Positions 19,501-26,090 of a stretch of DNA of 35,647 nt are shown here, in pieces. The DNA comes from Priapulus caudatus (taxonomy: Eukaryota; Priapulida; Priapulimorpha; Priapulimorphida; Priapulidae): assembly GCF_000485595.1 (NCBI RefSeq), contig NW_014578834.1:18609-54255 (forward strand). The letters run 5' to 3'. Within the stretch, counting starts at the first letter, position 1. Every line of letters begins with the position of its first letter. The notes beneath the pieces are model-generated. The model made no database searches and was not told the origin of the DNA. It saw only the letters and a list, made by a program, of their open reading frames with translations. A program made the translations under genes and the position numbers.

Positions 19501-21688
19501 AGGTGTACGCACACACAGGGTAGTGCACGCGGCGAGGTGTATGCACACACGAGGGTAGTTAGGGGCGGAGGTGTACGCACACACAGGGTAGGTGAGGGGG
19601 AAGGTGTACGCACACAACAGGGGGTAGTGAGGGGAAAGCGTGTATGCATAACGGGTAGTGAGGGGGAGAGGTACGCGCCACACAGGTACAGTGAGGGGGA
19701 GGTGTATTGCACACACAGGGTAGTGAGGGGGAGGTGTACGCACACACAGGGTAGTGAGGGGGAGGTGTATGCACACACAGGGTAGTGAGGGGGAGGTGTA
19801 CGCACACACAGGGTAGCTGAGGGGGAGAGGTTACGCTGCACACGAGGTTAGCGAGGGGGAGGTGTACGCACAACAGGGTTAGTGAGGGCGGGAGTGTACG
19901 CACACACAGGCGCTTGTGATGGGGGAGAGCGTACACACACACAGGGTAGTGAGGGCGCGATGGTGTAATGCCCCAACACACAGGTTAGTGAGGGGGAGGT
20001 GTACGGGCACCACCCCAAAAACAGGGTAGTGAGGGGGAGAGGTACGTTATCGCGGGGTAGTGAGGGGGAGAGGTACGCACACACAGGGTAGTGAGGGGGA
20101 GGTGTACGCACACACAGGGTAGTGAGGGGGGAGGTGTACGCACACACAGGGTAGTGAGGGGGAGCGGTACGGTATCGCGGGGTAGTGAGGGGGGAGAGGT
20201 ACGGTATCGCGGGGTAGTGAGGGGGGAGAGGTACACACACACAGGGTAGTGAGCGGCCGTGATGTGGGAGGAGAAAGAAGGAAAAAAGGGGGGTGGAAAG
20301 AGCCTGTCGTATGCACGTAGAAGGAAAGGTGATTGCGAAATTTCTGCTCGCTTGCGTGAGGTCATAATAAAATATACGCTTATGTACGATTGACAGAATG
20401 TAAACGACTACTTGGGGGGGGGGGCTGCATCTGGGTATAGTCGATTATGGTGCAAGCAAACACTGTTACCTGACAAGGAGGGGAAGGTTGTAAACTACAT
20501 GAAGTTTGAACCAACTGATATTAACGGTTCTATCTGCTAGCATAGTTGAGTAATGCTAAATGTCTGAGGCTGTTTCTTTGTTGAACCTTGCGCTGTAGAT
20601 GGCAGGGAACAGCGGTGGCGAAGCCTTGCACTGCGGTATAATCGTTGCATAGTGGGAGAATCACGTAAAAGATTCATGAAGCACCTCGAATTTTCATTAT
20701 ATGGGTTAAAGAATCAATATGGCCGGCGACGATTTAGGTATTCGCTTGTTTTGTAGCATACCGGGGATGACGTTGAAGGGATTGCCAATTTCTCCCATAA
20801 AGCACCTCAGTCTAGAAGGTTCCATGGAAACCAGGAAGCAGGAGGTCTGTCTGTTAGAGGAAGTTGTACAAGAGGTATGTTTTTTTTAAATAATGAAATT
20901 GGATTTCCTTGTACGATATCGGGTGTTTAATTACGAGGTAAATCCAAAATTCGTTACTGATGCTACAGTTTCAACAACCAGTCGCCATGGTGTAGAACGT
21001 ATGATTATTCACGTGACCTTCGTGGTGACCTTGAAAGAGAATTGTCGTCTGTATTGTTATATAGTTACTAGAATAACAAGGCTGTCAGTGTTGGTCACCA
21101 TTTTTTAATTCTTGAATTGAAATACTTTATTCAAAATTGCTCTCCAGCCATATTTGATGATGTTAATGTTCTTTTGTTTCTAATGTGCTCGTCATCTGCT
21201 GCCTTATGGTTTAATTTTGTGGTCTCCTTTCAATGACAGGCTGAGAGTCGTGGTGTTGCTATTGTCCTCGCACGTTACCTCGATGACATGGAATACATAT
21301 TGCCAAAACCAAGGTGAGTAGTCGATGAAATCGTTCATACACATACGCAGACTGTCGCGTTCTTGTCAAATTGCTCGAGCATCTACGCTTCAAGTAACAC
21401 AGTAAAATTAAAGCAATCTAAGTAAATTAATTTATTTAAGGAATTTAAGTGAACATAAGGAACTTTAGTAAGTGTTCAGTTGCCACTAACTGGAGAGTTG
21501 ACCGCGTCGCGTTAGCTACGGCGATGTTGAGGCGGTAATCGTGGTGACGCGTCTGTGATGTCCGTTTCAGTATTAGGGTCGCGGTGAGCAGTGGCTTCAG
21601 TGTGGAGGAGCTGAGTCGTGCTGCGGACGTCGTCGCCACGGCCTGCGCCACGGTCCTCGCGCGACACCGCGGTGTCGAAGCGAACTGA
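2376..21688 (+). CDS. SPTLC1: Serine palmitoyltransferase subunit 1, complete gene of 14 coding exons
   Basis: SPTLC1 is the structural subunit of serine palmitoyltransferase, which condenses serine with palmitoyl-CoA on the ER membrane to start sphingolipid synthesis. Coding exons are 2376-2426, 3823-3930, 7703-7797, 8654-8747, 9391-9463, 9753-9885, 10263-10392, 11163-11252, 11706-11813, 13912-14007, 14678-14829, 20757-20874, 21240-21313 and 21571-21688. Joined, they stay in frame for 479 residues (human SPTLC1 has 473). An N-terminal membrane segment (about residues 20-40) precedes a class II aminotransferase-fold region. [13 protein letters not shown] keeps the cysteine equivalent to human C133, which is mutated in HSAN1. 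The [11 protein letters not shown] segment has no PLP lysine, as is typical of SPTLC1 and unlike SPTLC2. All introns are GT-AG except intron 4 (GC-AG). A related paralog lies immediately upstream in the same orientation. Confidence 0.93.
2807..3050. mobile_element. Foldback element carrying a telomere-repeat core (SPTLC1 intron 1)
   Basis: The left arm at 2807-2853 (GTCGTTGTCGTATCAGGTA... to CCCGAGGTAG) is repeated inverted at 3009-3050, with a few mismatches and one 5-base gap. Between the arms lie 11 CCCTAA hexamers (2900-2965; the third unit is CACTAA). No transposase and no clear target duplication are visible, so it resembles a non-autonomous MITE with a microsatellite core. Confidence 0.65.
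2900..2965 (-). repeat. Interstitial telomere repeat (TTAGGG)11 on the minus strand
   Basis: Eleven consecutive CCCTAA units, of which one is a CACTAA variant, lie inside the foldback element at 2807-3050. The type is the common metazoan telomere repeat. Confidence 0.9.
3823..3930 (+). CDS. SPTLC1: SPTLC1 exon 2, membrane segment
   Basis: It encodes 36 residues in phase 0, starting [20 protein letters not shown]. This matches human [20 protein letters not shown], the single N-terminal transmembrane helix. The acceptor is TTTTTTTGCAG and the donor GTGAGT. Confidence 0.92.
4438..4515 (+). repeat. Degenerate GATAAGAT/AGATAATGA repeat
   Basis: Irregular GATAA- and AGATGA-type motifs recur across about 75 bp of SPTLC1 intron 2. 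The flank TAAGGCCTAAGATAAGAT is partly duplicated on both sides. Confidence 0.4.
4960..5010. mobile_element. Micro-palindrome element, 51 bp
   Basis: TAGGAGTCTATCATATAGAG pairs with the inverted ATCTCTATGTTATACACTCC plus TG, with 18 of 21 arm positions matching and a short centre. AT flanks it on each side (GATATCAT before, ATATCGTG after). It shares the ends (C/T)AGGAGT...ACTCCTG with the elements at 6312, 12144 and 13408. Confidence 0.5.
5125..5640 (+). repeat. Degenerate minisatellite, unit about 50-60 bp, with a TG tract
   Basis: Motifs of the type ACAAAGTTCAGG...CATTTGTGAGTGGTGTGATACACGTGTG recur at about 5130, 5185, 5230, 5385, 5430, 5545 and 5600 with much drift. A (TG)n/(CGTG)n tract at about 5268-5330 interrupts them. 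The antisense frames give repetitive peptides that are not genes. Confidence 0.55.
6095..6412 (+). repeat. CTAT, ATCC and CCCAT simple-repeat block
   Basis: A (CTAT)n tract passes into (ATCC)n and then (CCCAT/CCATG)n. A 42-bp perfect palindrome is inserted at 6312-6353. The proline/serine/histidine ORFs across it are artefacts of the repeat. Confidence 0.85.
6312..6353. mobile_element. Micro-palindrome element, 42 bp, perfect
   Basis: CAGGAGTAAGATAATATAGG followed by its exact reverse complement (the centre includes GGATCC) makes a perfect palindrome. It sits inside a (CCCAT)n tract and is flanked by ATCCCAT on both sides. It shares the CAGGAGT/ACTCCTG ends with its relatives in this gene. 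Confidence 0.6.
6602..6674 (-). other. tRNA-like sequence, possible tRNA-derived SINE head or pseudo-tRNA
   Basis: The minus strand carries an A-box match (TAGCGTAGTCGG), a CAT anticodon-like loop (TTCATAA) and a B-box-like AGTTTGAATCT, resembling elongator tRNA-Met. The acceptor stem does not pair, and the T-arm is replaced by a GAGATTC/GAATCTC hairpin, so it is not a functional tRNA. Confidence 0.35.
7178..7445. mobile_element. MITE-like inverted repeat, 268 bp
   Basis: The left arm (AGGCCATCCTTAAAAAATT, continuing to CGACCCA at about 7220) is repeated inverted at about 7401-7445, ending AAGGATGGCCT, with few mismatches. The interior is AT-rich with A/T runs and no ORF. No clear target duplication was found. 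Confidence 0.6.
7703..7797 (+). CDS. SPTLC1: SPTLC1 exon 3
   Basis: It encodes [19 protein letters not shown] and on to RSFEG, aligned with human EKEELIEEWQPEPLVPPVP. The exon ends in phase 2 (GG) at the donor GTGAGT, and the first base of exon 4 completes the glycine codon. Confidence 0.93.
8654..8747 (+). CDS. SPTLC1: SPTLC1 exon 4, followed by a GC donor
   Basis: It encodes [20 protein letters not shown] and on to NEEIE, aligned with human ...TVVNGKECINFASFN...NPRVK. Frame continuity with exon 5 (AGAIKTLKK) requires the exon to end at GAG 8745-8747, so the intron starts GCGAGT, a GC-AG intron. The nearby GTAAAT at 8751 would shift the frame. Confidence 0.9.
8831..9185 (+). repeat. (CAA)n trinucleotide array in the GC-AG intron
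   Basis: About 350 bp of CAA/ACA triplets is interrupted by CTA, GTA and GCA variants and by a repeated motif AACACAACAGCAGAAGTAAC. It lies inside SPTLC1 intron 4. The poly-Leu, poly-Cys and poly-Val antisense frames are not genes. Confidence 0.9.
9391..9463 (+). CDS. SPTLC1: SPTLC1 exon 5, CGPRGFYGT motif
   Basis: It encodes [20 protein letters not shown] then YGTI, the most conserved block of SPTLC1 (human [19 protein letters not shown]). The cysteine equivalent to human C133 is present. The exon ends in phase 1 at the donor GTGAGT. Confidence 0.95.
9753..9885 (+). CDS. SPTLC1: SPTLC1 exon 6
   Basis: It encodes [18 protein letters not shown] then [18 protein letters not shown] and SGDVIF, matching human DVHLDLEDRLAKFM...[23 protein letters not shown]. 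GC3 is about 89% by hand count. It ends in phase 2 (TG), completed to Cys by exon 7, where human has Val. Confidence 0.93.
9886..10262 (+). other. SPTLC1: SPTLC1 intron 6, no internal feature
   Basis: The donor is GTGAGT and the acceptor CATTTCCGGCAG. Only unremarkable T-rich sequence is seen in between. Confidence 0.8.
10263..10392 (+). CDS. SPTLC1: SPTLC1 exon 7
   Basis: It encodes [18 protein letters not shown] then [18 protein letters not shown] and DQK, matching human DRAACFAIQKGLQASRSD...LFKHNDMADLERLLKE. GC3 is about 88%. The donor is GTGACT in phase 0. Confidence 0.93.
10393..11162 (+). other. SPTLC1: SPTLC1 intron 7, no internal feature recognised
   Basis: The donor is GTGACT, and the acceptor follows a (TTGTTA)n pyrimidine-rich tract. 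Short ORFs on both strands match nothing recognised. Confidence 0.7.
11163..11252 (+). CDS. SPTLC1: SPTLC1 exon 8
   Basis: It encodes [20 protein letters not shown] then [10 protein letters not shown], matching human [20 protein letters not shown]...ICPLPELV. The acceptor is CTCTTTCAG and the donor GTAAGT. Both ends are in phase 0. Confidence 0.94.
11320..11380. repeat. Short inverted repeat in SPTLC1 intron 8
   Basis: CAGGTAACAGTCAT (11320-11333) is repeated inverted as ATGACTGTTACCTG (11367-11380), giving a 14-bp perfect stem with a 33-base loop. It may be a small foldback insertion; its family is unknown. Confidence 0.45.
11706..11813 (+). CDS. SPTLC1: SPTLC1 exon 9
   Basis: It encodes [20 protein letters not shown] then [16 protein letters not shown], matching human [32 protein letters not shown]. 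The ESLSFG loop lies in the cofactor-region fold. Both ends are in phase 0, and the donor is GTAAGT. Confidence 0.95.
11826..12143 (+). repeat. (ACATAC/ACATAT)n microsatellite, left half
   Basis: Alternating purine-pyrimidine CATACA and CATATA units fill the start of SPTLC1 intron 9. The tract resumes at 13447 beyond an inserted element, so it was probably one tract before the insertion. Confidence 0.85.
12144..13393. mobile_element. 1250-bp element with 281-bp terminal inverted repeats
   Basis: 12144-12424 and 13113-13393 are inverted copies, with about 10 mismatches in 281 by hand comparison. The ends are CAGGAGTTAATAAAG and its complement. Flanks are ATATACAT and ATATACGT, a possible imperfect 8-bp duplication inside the microsatellite. 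The interior of about 690 bp has only short ORFs (one of 103 codons from 12338 that starts in the arm) and no recognisable transposase. It is a non-autonomous DNA transposon; the CAG ends and possible 8-bp duplication resemble hAT elements, but the class is not proven. Confidence 0.75.
13408..13446. mobile_element. Micro-palindrome element, 39 bp, perfect
   Basis: CAGAAGTAGATAATAGGGA, one T, then the exact reverse complement. It is flanked by AT on each side within the same microsatellite, 14 bp from the end of the 1250-bp element, and shares the motif AGTA-(A)-GATAATA with the element at 6312. Confidence 0.6.
13447..13637 (+). repeat. (ACATAT)n microsatellite, right half
   Basis: It continues the tract seen at 11826-12143 on the other side of the two inserted elements, ahead of SPTLC1 exon 10. 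Confidence 0.85.
13912..14007 (+). CDS. SPTLC1: SPTLC1 exon 10, lysine-less cofactor site
   Basis: It encodes [18 protein letters not shown] then [14 protein letters not shown], matching human [29 protein letters not shown]. The PLP-binding lysine of SPTLC2 is absent, as in all SPTLC1. The acceptor has a strong C/T tract, and both ends are in phase 0. Confidence 0.95.
14008..14677 (+). other. SPTLC1: SPTLC1 intron 10, no clear feature
   Basis: The donor is GTGAGT and the acceptor CTGCCGGCAG. A tRNA A-box-like string (GTAGCTCAGTTAG) at about 14133 has no matching B box. The 3' part has scattered GCGTGCGT units. No gene was seen. Confidence 0.6.
14678..14829 (+). CDS. SPTLC1: SPTLC1 exon 11, abutting the satellite array
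   Basis: It encodes [20 protein letters not shown] then [15 protein letters not shown] and on to MQQKLE, matching human [20 protein letters not shown]. Human S331 and A352 (HSAN1 sites) are Gly and Ser here. It ends in phase 2 (AG) at the donor GTACGC. The exon's last bases plus this donor are repeated throughout the array that follows. Confidence 0.92.
14822..20256 (+). repeat. Satellite array, 31-bp unit, about 175 copies, in SPTLC1 intron 11
   Basis: The consensus unit is CACACACAGGGTAGTGAGGG followed by GGAGRKGTACG, 31 bp. The array starts at the exon 11 splice junction: exon end GGAGAG plus donor GTACGCGC equals part of the unit. Clean units at both edges (about 14870-15050 and 19990-20256) include a TATCGCGGGGTAG variant not seen in the middle. 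The middle units carry many single-base insertions, often C within G runs. All long ORFs on both strands here (Pro/Thr/Cys- or Gly/His-rich) are repeat artefacts. Confidence 0.92.
20257..20756 (+). other. SPTLC1: SPTLC1 intron 11, unique 3' part
   Basis: This is a purine-rich stretch and a G10 run (about 20414-20423), then unique sequence up to the acceptor TTGTTTTGTAG. A CTCF-like match (GCTGTAGATGGCAGG, 20592-20606, 12 of 15) was noted. No gene was seen. Confidence 0.5.
20757..20874 (+). CDS. SPTLC1: SPTLC1 exon 12
   Basis: It encodes [20 protein letters not shown] (Ser shared with exon 11) then [13 protein letters not shown], matching human ISGLKVVGESLSPAFHLQL...VRLLQEIVDQ. The acceptor is TTGTTTTGTAG and the donor GTATGT. 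This shows the frame is restored across the roughly 5.9 kb satellite-filled intron. Confidence 0.9.
21240..21313 (+). CDS. SPTLC1: SPTLC1 exon 13
   Basis: It encodes [20 protein letters not shown] then LPKP, matching human NRSIALTQARYLEKEEK. GC3 is only about 38% by hand count, the lowest in the gene. It ends in phase 2 (AG) at the donor GTGAGT. The upstream paralog has no intron at this point. Confidence 0.93.
21571..21688 (+). CDS. SPTLC1: SPTLC1 exon 14 (stop codon)
   Basis: It encodes [20 protein letters not shown] and on to RGVEAN, ending at TGA 21686-21688. It matches human [20 protein letters not shown], the C-terminal helix. The acceptor is TCCGTTTCAG. Confidence 0.93.
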
Positions 21689-24600
21689 CGTGCATGATTC
21701 ATCATCATCGTCAGCTCACTCAGAAACGCCATTGTCGACGTTACGCCAGCGTAGGCGGCCACTGCTCCTGACAGAATAGGTTGTTTTAGCGCAGACGTTA
21801 CACGTTCGAAGTGGGGAAAGCTGGACTGTGTGTCAATGCTCTGCCACCATCTTGCCCACACCGCGTTATTGCCCTTTCATGTAGTCATGGTGAAGTAAGT
21901 GTACTTCATCATCGTGAATCTTGGAGTAATGTCATCGGGTTTCGTTGTTAATATTAGATGATTTTACTTCGGGAGGACGGCCGCGTTGGTTAAAATTTGC
22001 GACTCGTCTCGAAATTAAATCGTCGAGTAGTTTCATTACTGTGGGTTTAAAAAAAAAAAGAATTGGTTGTTTTAAAAGGTGGACGTTGCATACGTACTAG
22101 TACGTAAACATTTACGTGTTTAGTATCACTGTAGTTTTATCTTGACTGATATTTAAGTCTGTCATCATAATGGGCCATCAATGAGCCACAAGGTGATAGC
22201 GCTATTGATATGATATGCCTGCAGTGGATGATACTACAAACTATTCATTTCAGGCAGGTGGTAAGGATTTTTTGAAACCTTGAGCAGTTGATGTGAAGAC
22301 TACTGACATAATTGAATAGATGACACCAACCAAATTTATTTGGGGCCTAAAAGTGTGGCATCTTAGTTTACAGTTCCAAAACTGCTGGGACTCGTAACTT
22401 ATACCTTCATCTAATTTCATTTTTACCAATCCAACCCCTTATTTTCTATTGAGTAGAAGCCCCGTGTTGTCAAAGTAAACTACTAAAATTGATTTAATTT
22501 TTCTCGCGAAGTCCGTTTGCTTTCTAGTCTCGCATCCTTCAATTACACCTCGAAGGCCAGTGCGATACTGAAACTTGTCTTGTGTCTTATGACCGACATG
22601 GCCTGCATCCATTGTAATTAGGATAAACCTAGTCGCACAAATGCAAGTGATAACGGATCATGATGGAATTTTCAGGACGCAACGCAAAGACGAAAAGGGA
22701 GATTTTTTGTTGTTTAATCATCAGCCGTAGGTCCAGTGGAATCCGAGTACGTACGCCACCTGATGTGACGATGGCACTTTAAATTGGACGCCTTAGTTAA
22801 TGGATTGGGCTCAGTGCCGTGCGCGTGCACAGTAACTGATGACAGTTATACGGGTGCCAGTTGTCAGAAACATCTAGTCTGAATGTCTAGAATGTCGTGA
22901 CTTTTGCACGTGAAGTGTTGTGGAAAAAAGTTTTTGTTGACATCTTGGACTCGCGATAGTCATAACTATTTATGGCGTTTCTAACAACTGGCACTCGGTT
23001 ATTTATTACTTATTTGTATCGCCCCGGTGTTGTGACGTCAGAAATCACGACGTACCAACTTAATGGCGATTTGACACAGAGATACACAGGGTTCACCGGC
23101 GGAAGGTGTCAGTCGATGAGTGAGAGAGCGGGCTGGATCCCGTTTCTTCTTATCGCGTCGCCACGACGACGACACGCGGACACCGCGTTACATGAGATTG
23201 TACTGCCGTCATTGTGACGCGCGGGTGCCGTGGCAGAGCATCTCTTTCCTTAGCGTATGTATGTATGTATCTGTGTATGTGCGTGCGCTTGCACGTTTGT
23301 TTGATGGACGGACGGAAGCATTGCAGGGTTGATGACTCGTGAGCACCAGCCACCACAAGCGTGTGTGAATCCACCCGCTTCGTCGGTGCCTTGCGGCGGC
23401 CATCTTTCGAGCGGCGGTGGCTTCCGCCGCTGTGGGTGGCAGCTCGCAAGTACCCGCGTCACCTCCACGAAGGTGTCGCCAGTATGACGCCCTGGCTTCA
23501 AGAGCGCGAAGATGATAGCGAACTGCGCGGCGGCGGCGATGGTGGCGCCCTCTTAGTCAAGGTCGCGATCACGGGCCGCGTCGTCATGTCGAGCCGTCCG
23601 CCGGCAGTGCAGTTTCCGGAAAACTGAGCGAATGAGTCTTCGGCGCGTTTCTGCGTTGTTGGTTTGATCAAACACTGTACTGTGTACAAATCCATGTCGA
23701 TGTGATTTTGTTTGTGTTTTGAGATTACCTGAGTGTATCCGTTTGTAAAACGGACAGTCGTGGACGCAGGAACTTTCAGTGCGGCACACGTGAGCACAAT
23801 TTGTACTTATTTTTTATTGTATTACTCAGAATTTTCATTGTAAAATTGTATTTTTAAAACGTATTGTGATCGAAAGGCCAAACATAACTGTTTTTAGCTT
23901 TCATGGAAGCAGTCGTGTGTCATTATAGCATTCATGATTCATGACAGAAACAAGAATGAAGTATTAGCAGTCAAACTGTAATGGGAACCATTCCGGCGGG
24001 CCCGAATCGTGACGATTACACGACATTGTGTTATTGCTTTTGCTCTCGTTTCTTGAGATTACTGGTCGTCAGTATGTTAGAATACGTAACGTGCTCTGTG
24101 AGTTAACCCGTCTTCGTTCCCAGCTATGAAATATGTACTCATGCAGTTACGTTGGTGACCCCCCCCCAAAGCTAACGGCATACACGAGTCTGAGTGACAC
24201 CTGAATGAGAGTAGTAGGTCTTTGTGACACATTGATAGAGTTATTAACCAAAGGAAATTGTACCATTATGGAAATTGTGATCAAGCGTCAGTAGCGAATA
24301 GGGATAGGCTGTGGGTCACAGTAGCTCAGTTGTCAAAGCCCTATATGGTCTGAGGACAAAAAAAAAGAGAAAAAAGGGTCATAGCTAACTGTTTTGATAG
24401 GTAACATCTGTGAGTATGAAGTGCAAAACTTTTACCAGTGTATGTGAAGTGTCTGTCACTGAGTGATGACTGGTCACGGTCAGAACATGAACATGGTAAG
24501 ATGCAGAACGATCAACTCTACATTTGTTACCAATTTAGTGAAAGCATCTGTGGGCATTTGAAGCACTCCTGAACTTATGGGTAAAACTTGCCAATTGTCA

Positions 24601-25370
24601 CCAATGAAGTACTTGTCATTTTCTTTCACTGGGTTACTCTACGAGAGCTGGCAATTTATGTATGTATAGTCAGTTAGTTATTGGTAACATTTGCTCATCT
24701 CTTTATCATTTTATTATCACGTTTTGGTATGTGTTAATTCGTTAGTGCTAGAATGCACATTAATTTATGGACATGATGTTTAGGCAATGATTTGTTTTAA
24801 AAATAAGAATGTTGTAATTTCTAATCTCGTGTCCGTGAGCTGATGAACACTACTCACTAGAGTAGAAGTTACAGTCATCGACTACAGTCCCGTAATGAAA
24901 TAGCGAGGTTTGCTGACGATTAATTGTTGATCAAGACATTTTTCTCTCGTTGTTAATTTCTAAAGCATTAAGAATTGAGTTGTTCATTTGAAACGTGTTT
25001 CTTTTTCGTCTTACAAAAATACATTTGACACTAATTTTATGCGATTTTACCACAGGGCCTCGCACGGCAATATTATATAAAATAAACAGCTGTTATGATC
25101 ACGTATATCATTGTTCACATGTTTGTGATAACTTTTTAATCATATAATATCTAACCGAGTGGTAATTCGAAATTATTTAAATGATTTATATTCGCATCAT
25201 TTACAACAGCTATACATTGATAATAATGAATATACAAAACACAAAGTCATGTGAATATCAAAATGTGGGAACATATAATACTGTACATTTTAGAAAGTTA
25301 AAAATTATACGCTTATGATACATGTTGAGGAAACTTCCAAGCACATCTATAGATAGATGACTGTTCTCCA
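21689..25370. other. SPTLC1 3' flank and convergent intergenic region
   Basis: The SPTLC1 3' UTR must start here, but its end is unclear: the first AATAAA on the plus strand that I see is at 25081-25086. A GC-rich patch at about 23360-23640 has overlapping ORFs on both strands that I do not recognise. The rest is unique AT-rich sequence without repeats or RNA genes that I can support. A minus-strand ATTAAA (25135-25140) could serve the SUMO gene. Confidence 0.5.
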
Positions 25371-25481
25371 CTAGCCGCCAGTCTGTTCCTGAAAGACCTC
25401 TATGGAGTCCCCTTCTTGCATCTCCATAGTCTCCGGTGTGTCATCTGGGGTTACCGGTGTGCCATCGAACACAAAGCGCAC
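25371..25481 (-). CDS. Last coding exon of a SUMO gene (partial)
   Basis: Read on the minus strand, the exon follows the acceptor CTGTTGGTTCAG and encodes 36 residues from VRFVFDGTPVTPDDTPETM to GDSIEVFQEQTGG, then TAG (25373-25371). It matches the C-terminal half of SUMO: human SUMO2 IRFRFDGQPINETDTPAQ and IDVFQQQTGG, and SUMO1 IEVYQEQTGG. SUMO is a ubiquitin-like protein conjugated to lysines through its C-terminal Gly-Gly. Usually a short tail after Gly-Gly is removed by SENP proteases; here the stop follows directly. The N-terminal exons should lie at higher coordinates but were not found up to 35647. An isolated or duplicated exon is possible, although the splice site and open frame look real. 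The gene is convergent with SPTLC1. Confidence 0.88.
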   Translation of the reverse strand: MRFVFDGTPVTPDDTPETMEMQEGDSIEVFQEQTGG

Positions 25482-26090
25482 CTGAACCAACAGGTAATAA
25501 TACAGCACAGCAGTTAGTGTTATATCATATAATATAATATAATGAACTTAAAGGTGGAGAATATAATTAAATTAAGTACCGAGTTGTAACAATGTAAGCT
25601 GGGATTTATTATGCTTGAGGTATATATTTATGCTCCACTGGGAGTGAAGAGGATAAGTAAGTAAGTAATCACTGATCATTTAGGCTGATGGTGATGATCA
25701 CTCTCAATGACTCCTAGGCTCCTAGCAGGAGATAAATGTACTTCACTAAATAATGTCAATGACAAATACAATCGAAATCTGAATTGTAGCACCTAATATG
25801 ACGACTCATTGTCACTGACTCACGGTTAGTGACGCAGATAAGGTCTATGTCCCCCTGACCTCTGTTTGACCTGGCTCATTTAGCTATTTCTGACTAATAT
25901 ATATATATAATATATTTAGGGTTAGGGTTAGTCAGAAATAGCTAAACGAGCCAGGTCAAACAGATGTCAGGGGGACATAGACCCTACGAGCGTTAGTGAC
26001 AGTGAGTAACTGTGAGTACGAGTACAACTACCACTTATAGTACTAATAGTAGTACTACTAGTAGTAGTACACTACGCCAGCCTGACTAGT
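25482..26090. other. Probable SUMO intron start, repeat-bearing
   Basis: Adjacent to the SUMO exon is AT-rich unique sequence, then the foldback element at 25842-25983 and short AGTAGTACTA repeats at about 26041-26072. No coding exon was found. Confidence 0.5.
25842..25983. mobile_element. Foldback element with TTAGGG units in its loop
   Basis: The 56-bp arms at 25842-25897 and 25928-25983 are inverted copies with two mismatches (GGTCTATGTCCCCCTGAC... to TTTCTGACTAA). The 30-base loop is (TA)n followed by TTAGGGTTAGGG, running into the TTAG that starts the right arm. The arms are unrelated in sequence to those of the element at 2807-3050. Confidence 0.75.

Noticed and set aside
14732-20365. 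Many long ORFs on both strands, up to 408 codons (Pro/Thr/Cys-rich or Gly/His-rich)
   Set aside because: All lie in the 31-bp satellite. The open frames follow from the unit's composition and shift with every one-base indel.
21445-21861. A 138-codon minus-strand ORF
   Set aside because: It is antisense to SPTLC1 exon 14, whose sense frame is clearly conserved.
23361-23640. GC-rich patch with ORFs on both strands, including a hydrophobic minus-strand stretch (TIAAAAQFAIIFALL)
   Set aside because: No family was recognised, an in-frame stop lies directly before it, and the continuation looks non-coding. A translated search could reopen this.
24318-24350. GTAGCTCAGTTGTC as a tRNA gene
   Set aside because: Only an A-box-like string is present. 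No B box or cloverleaf follows.
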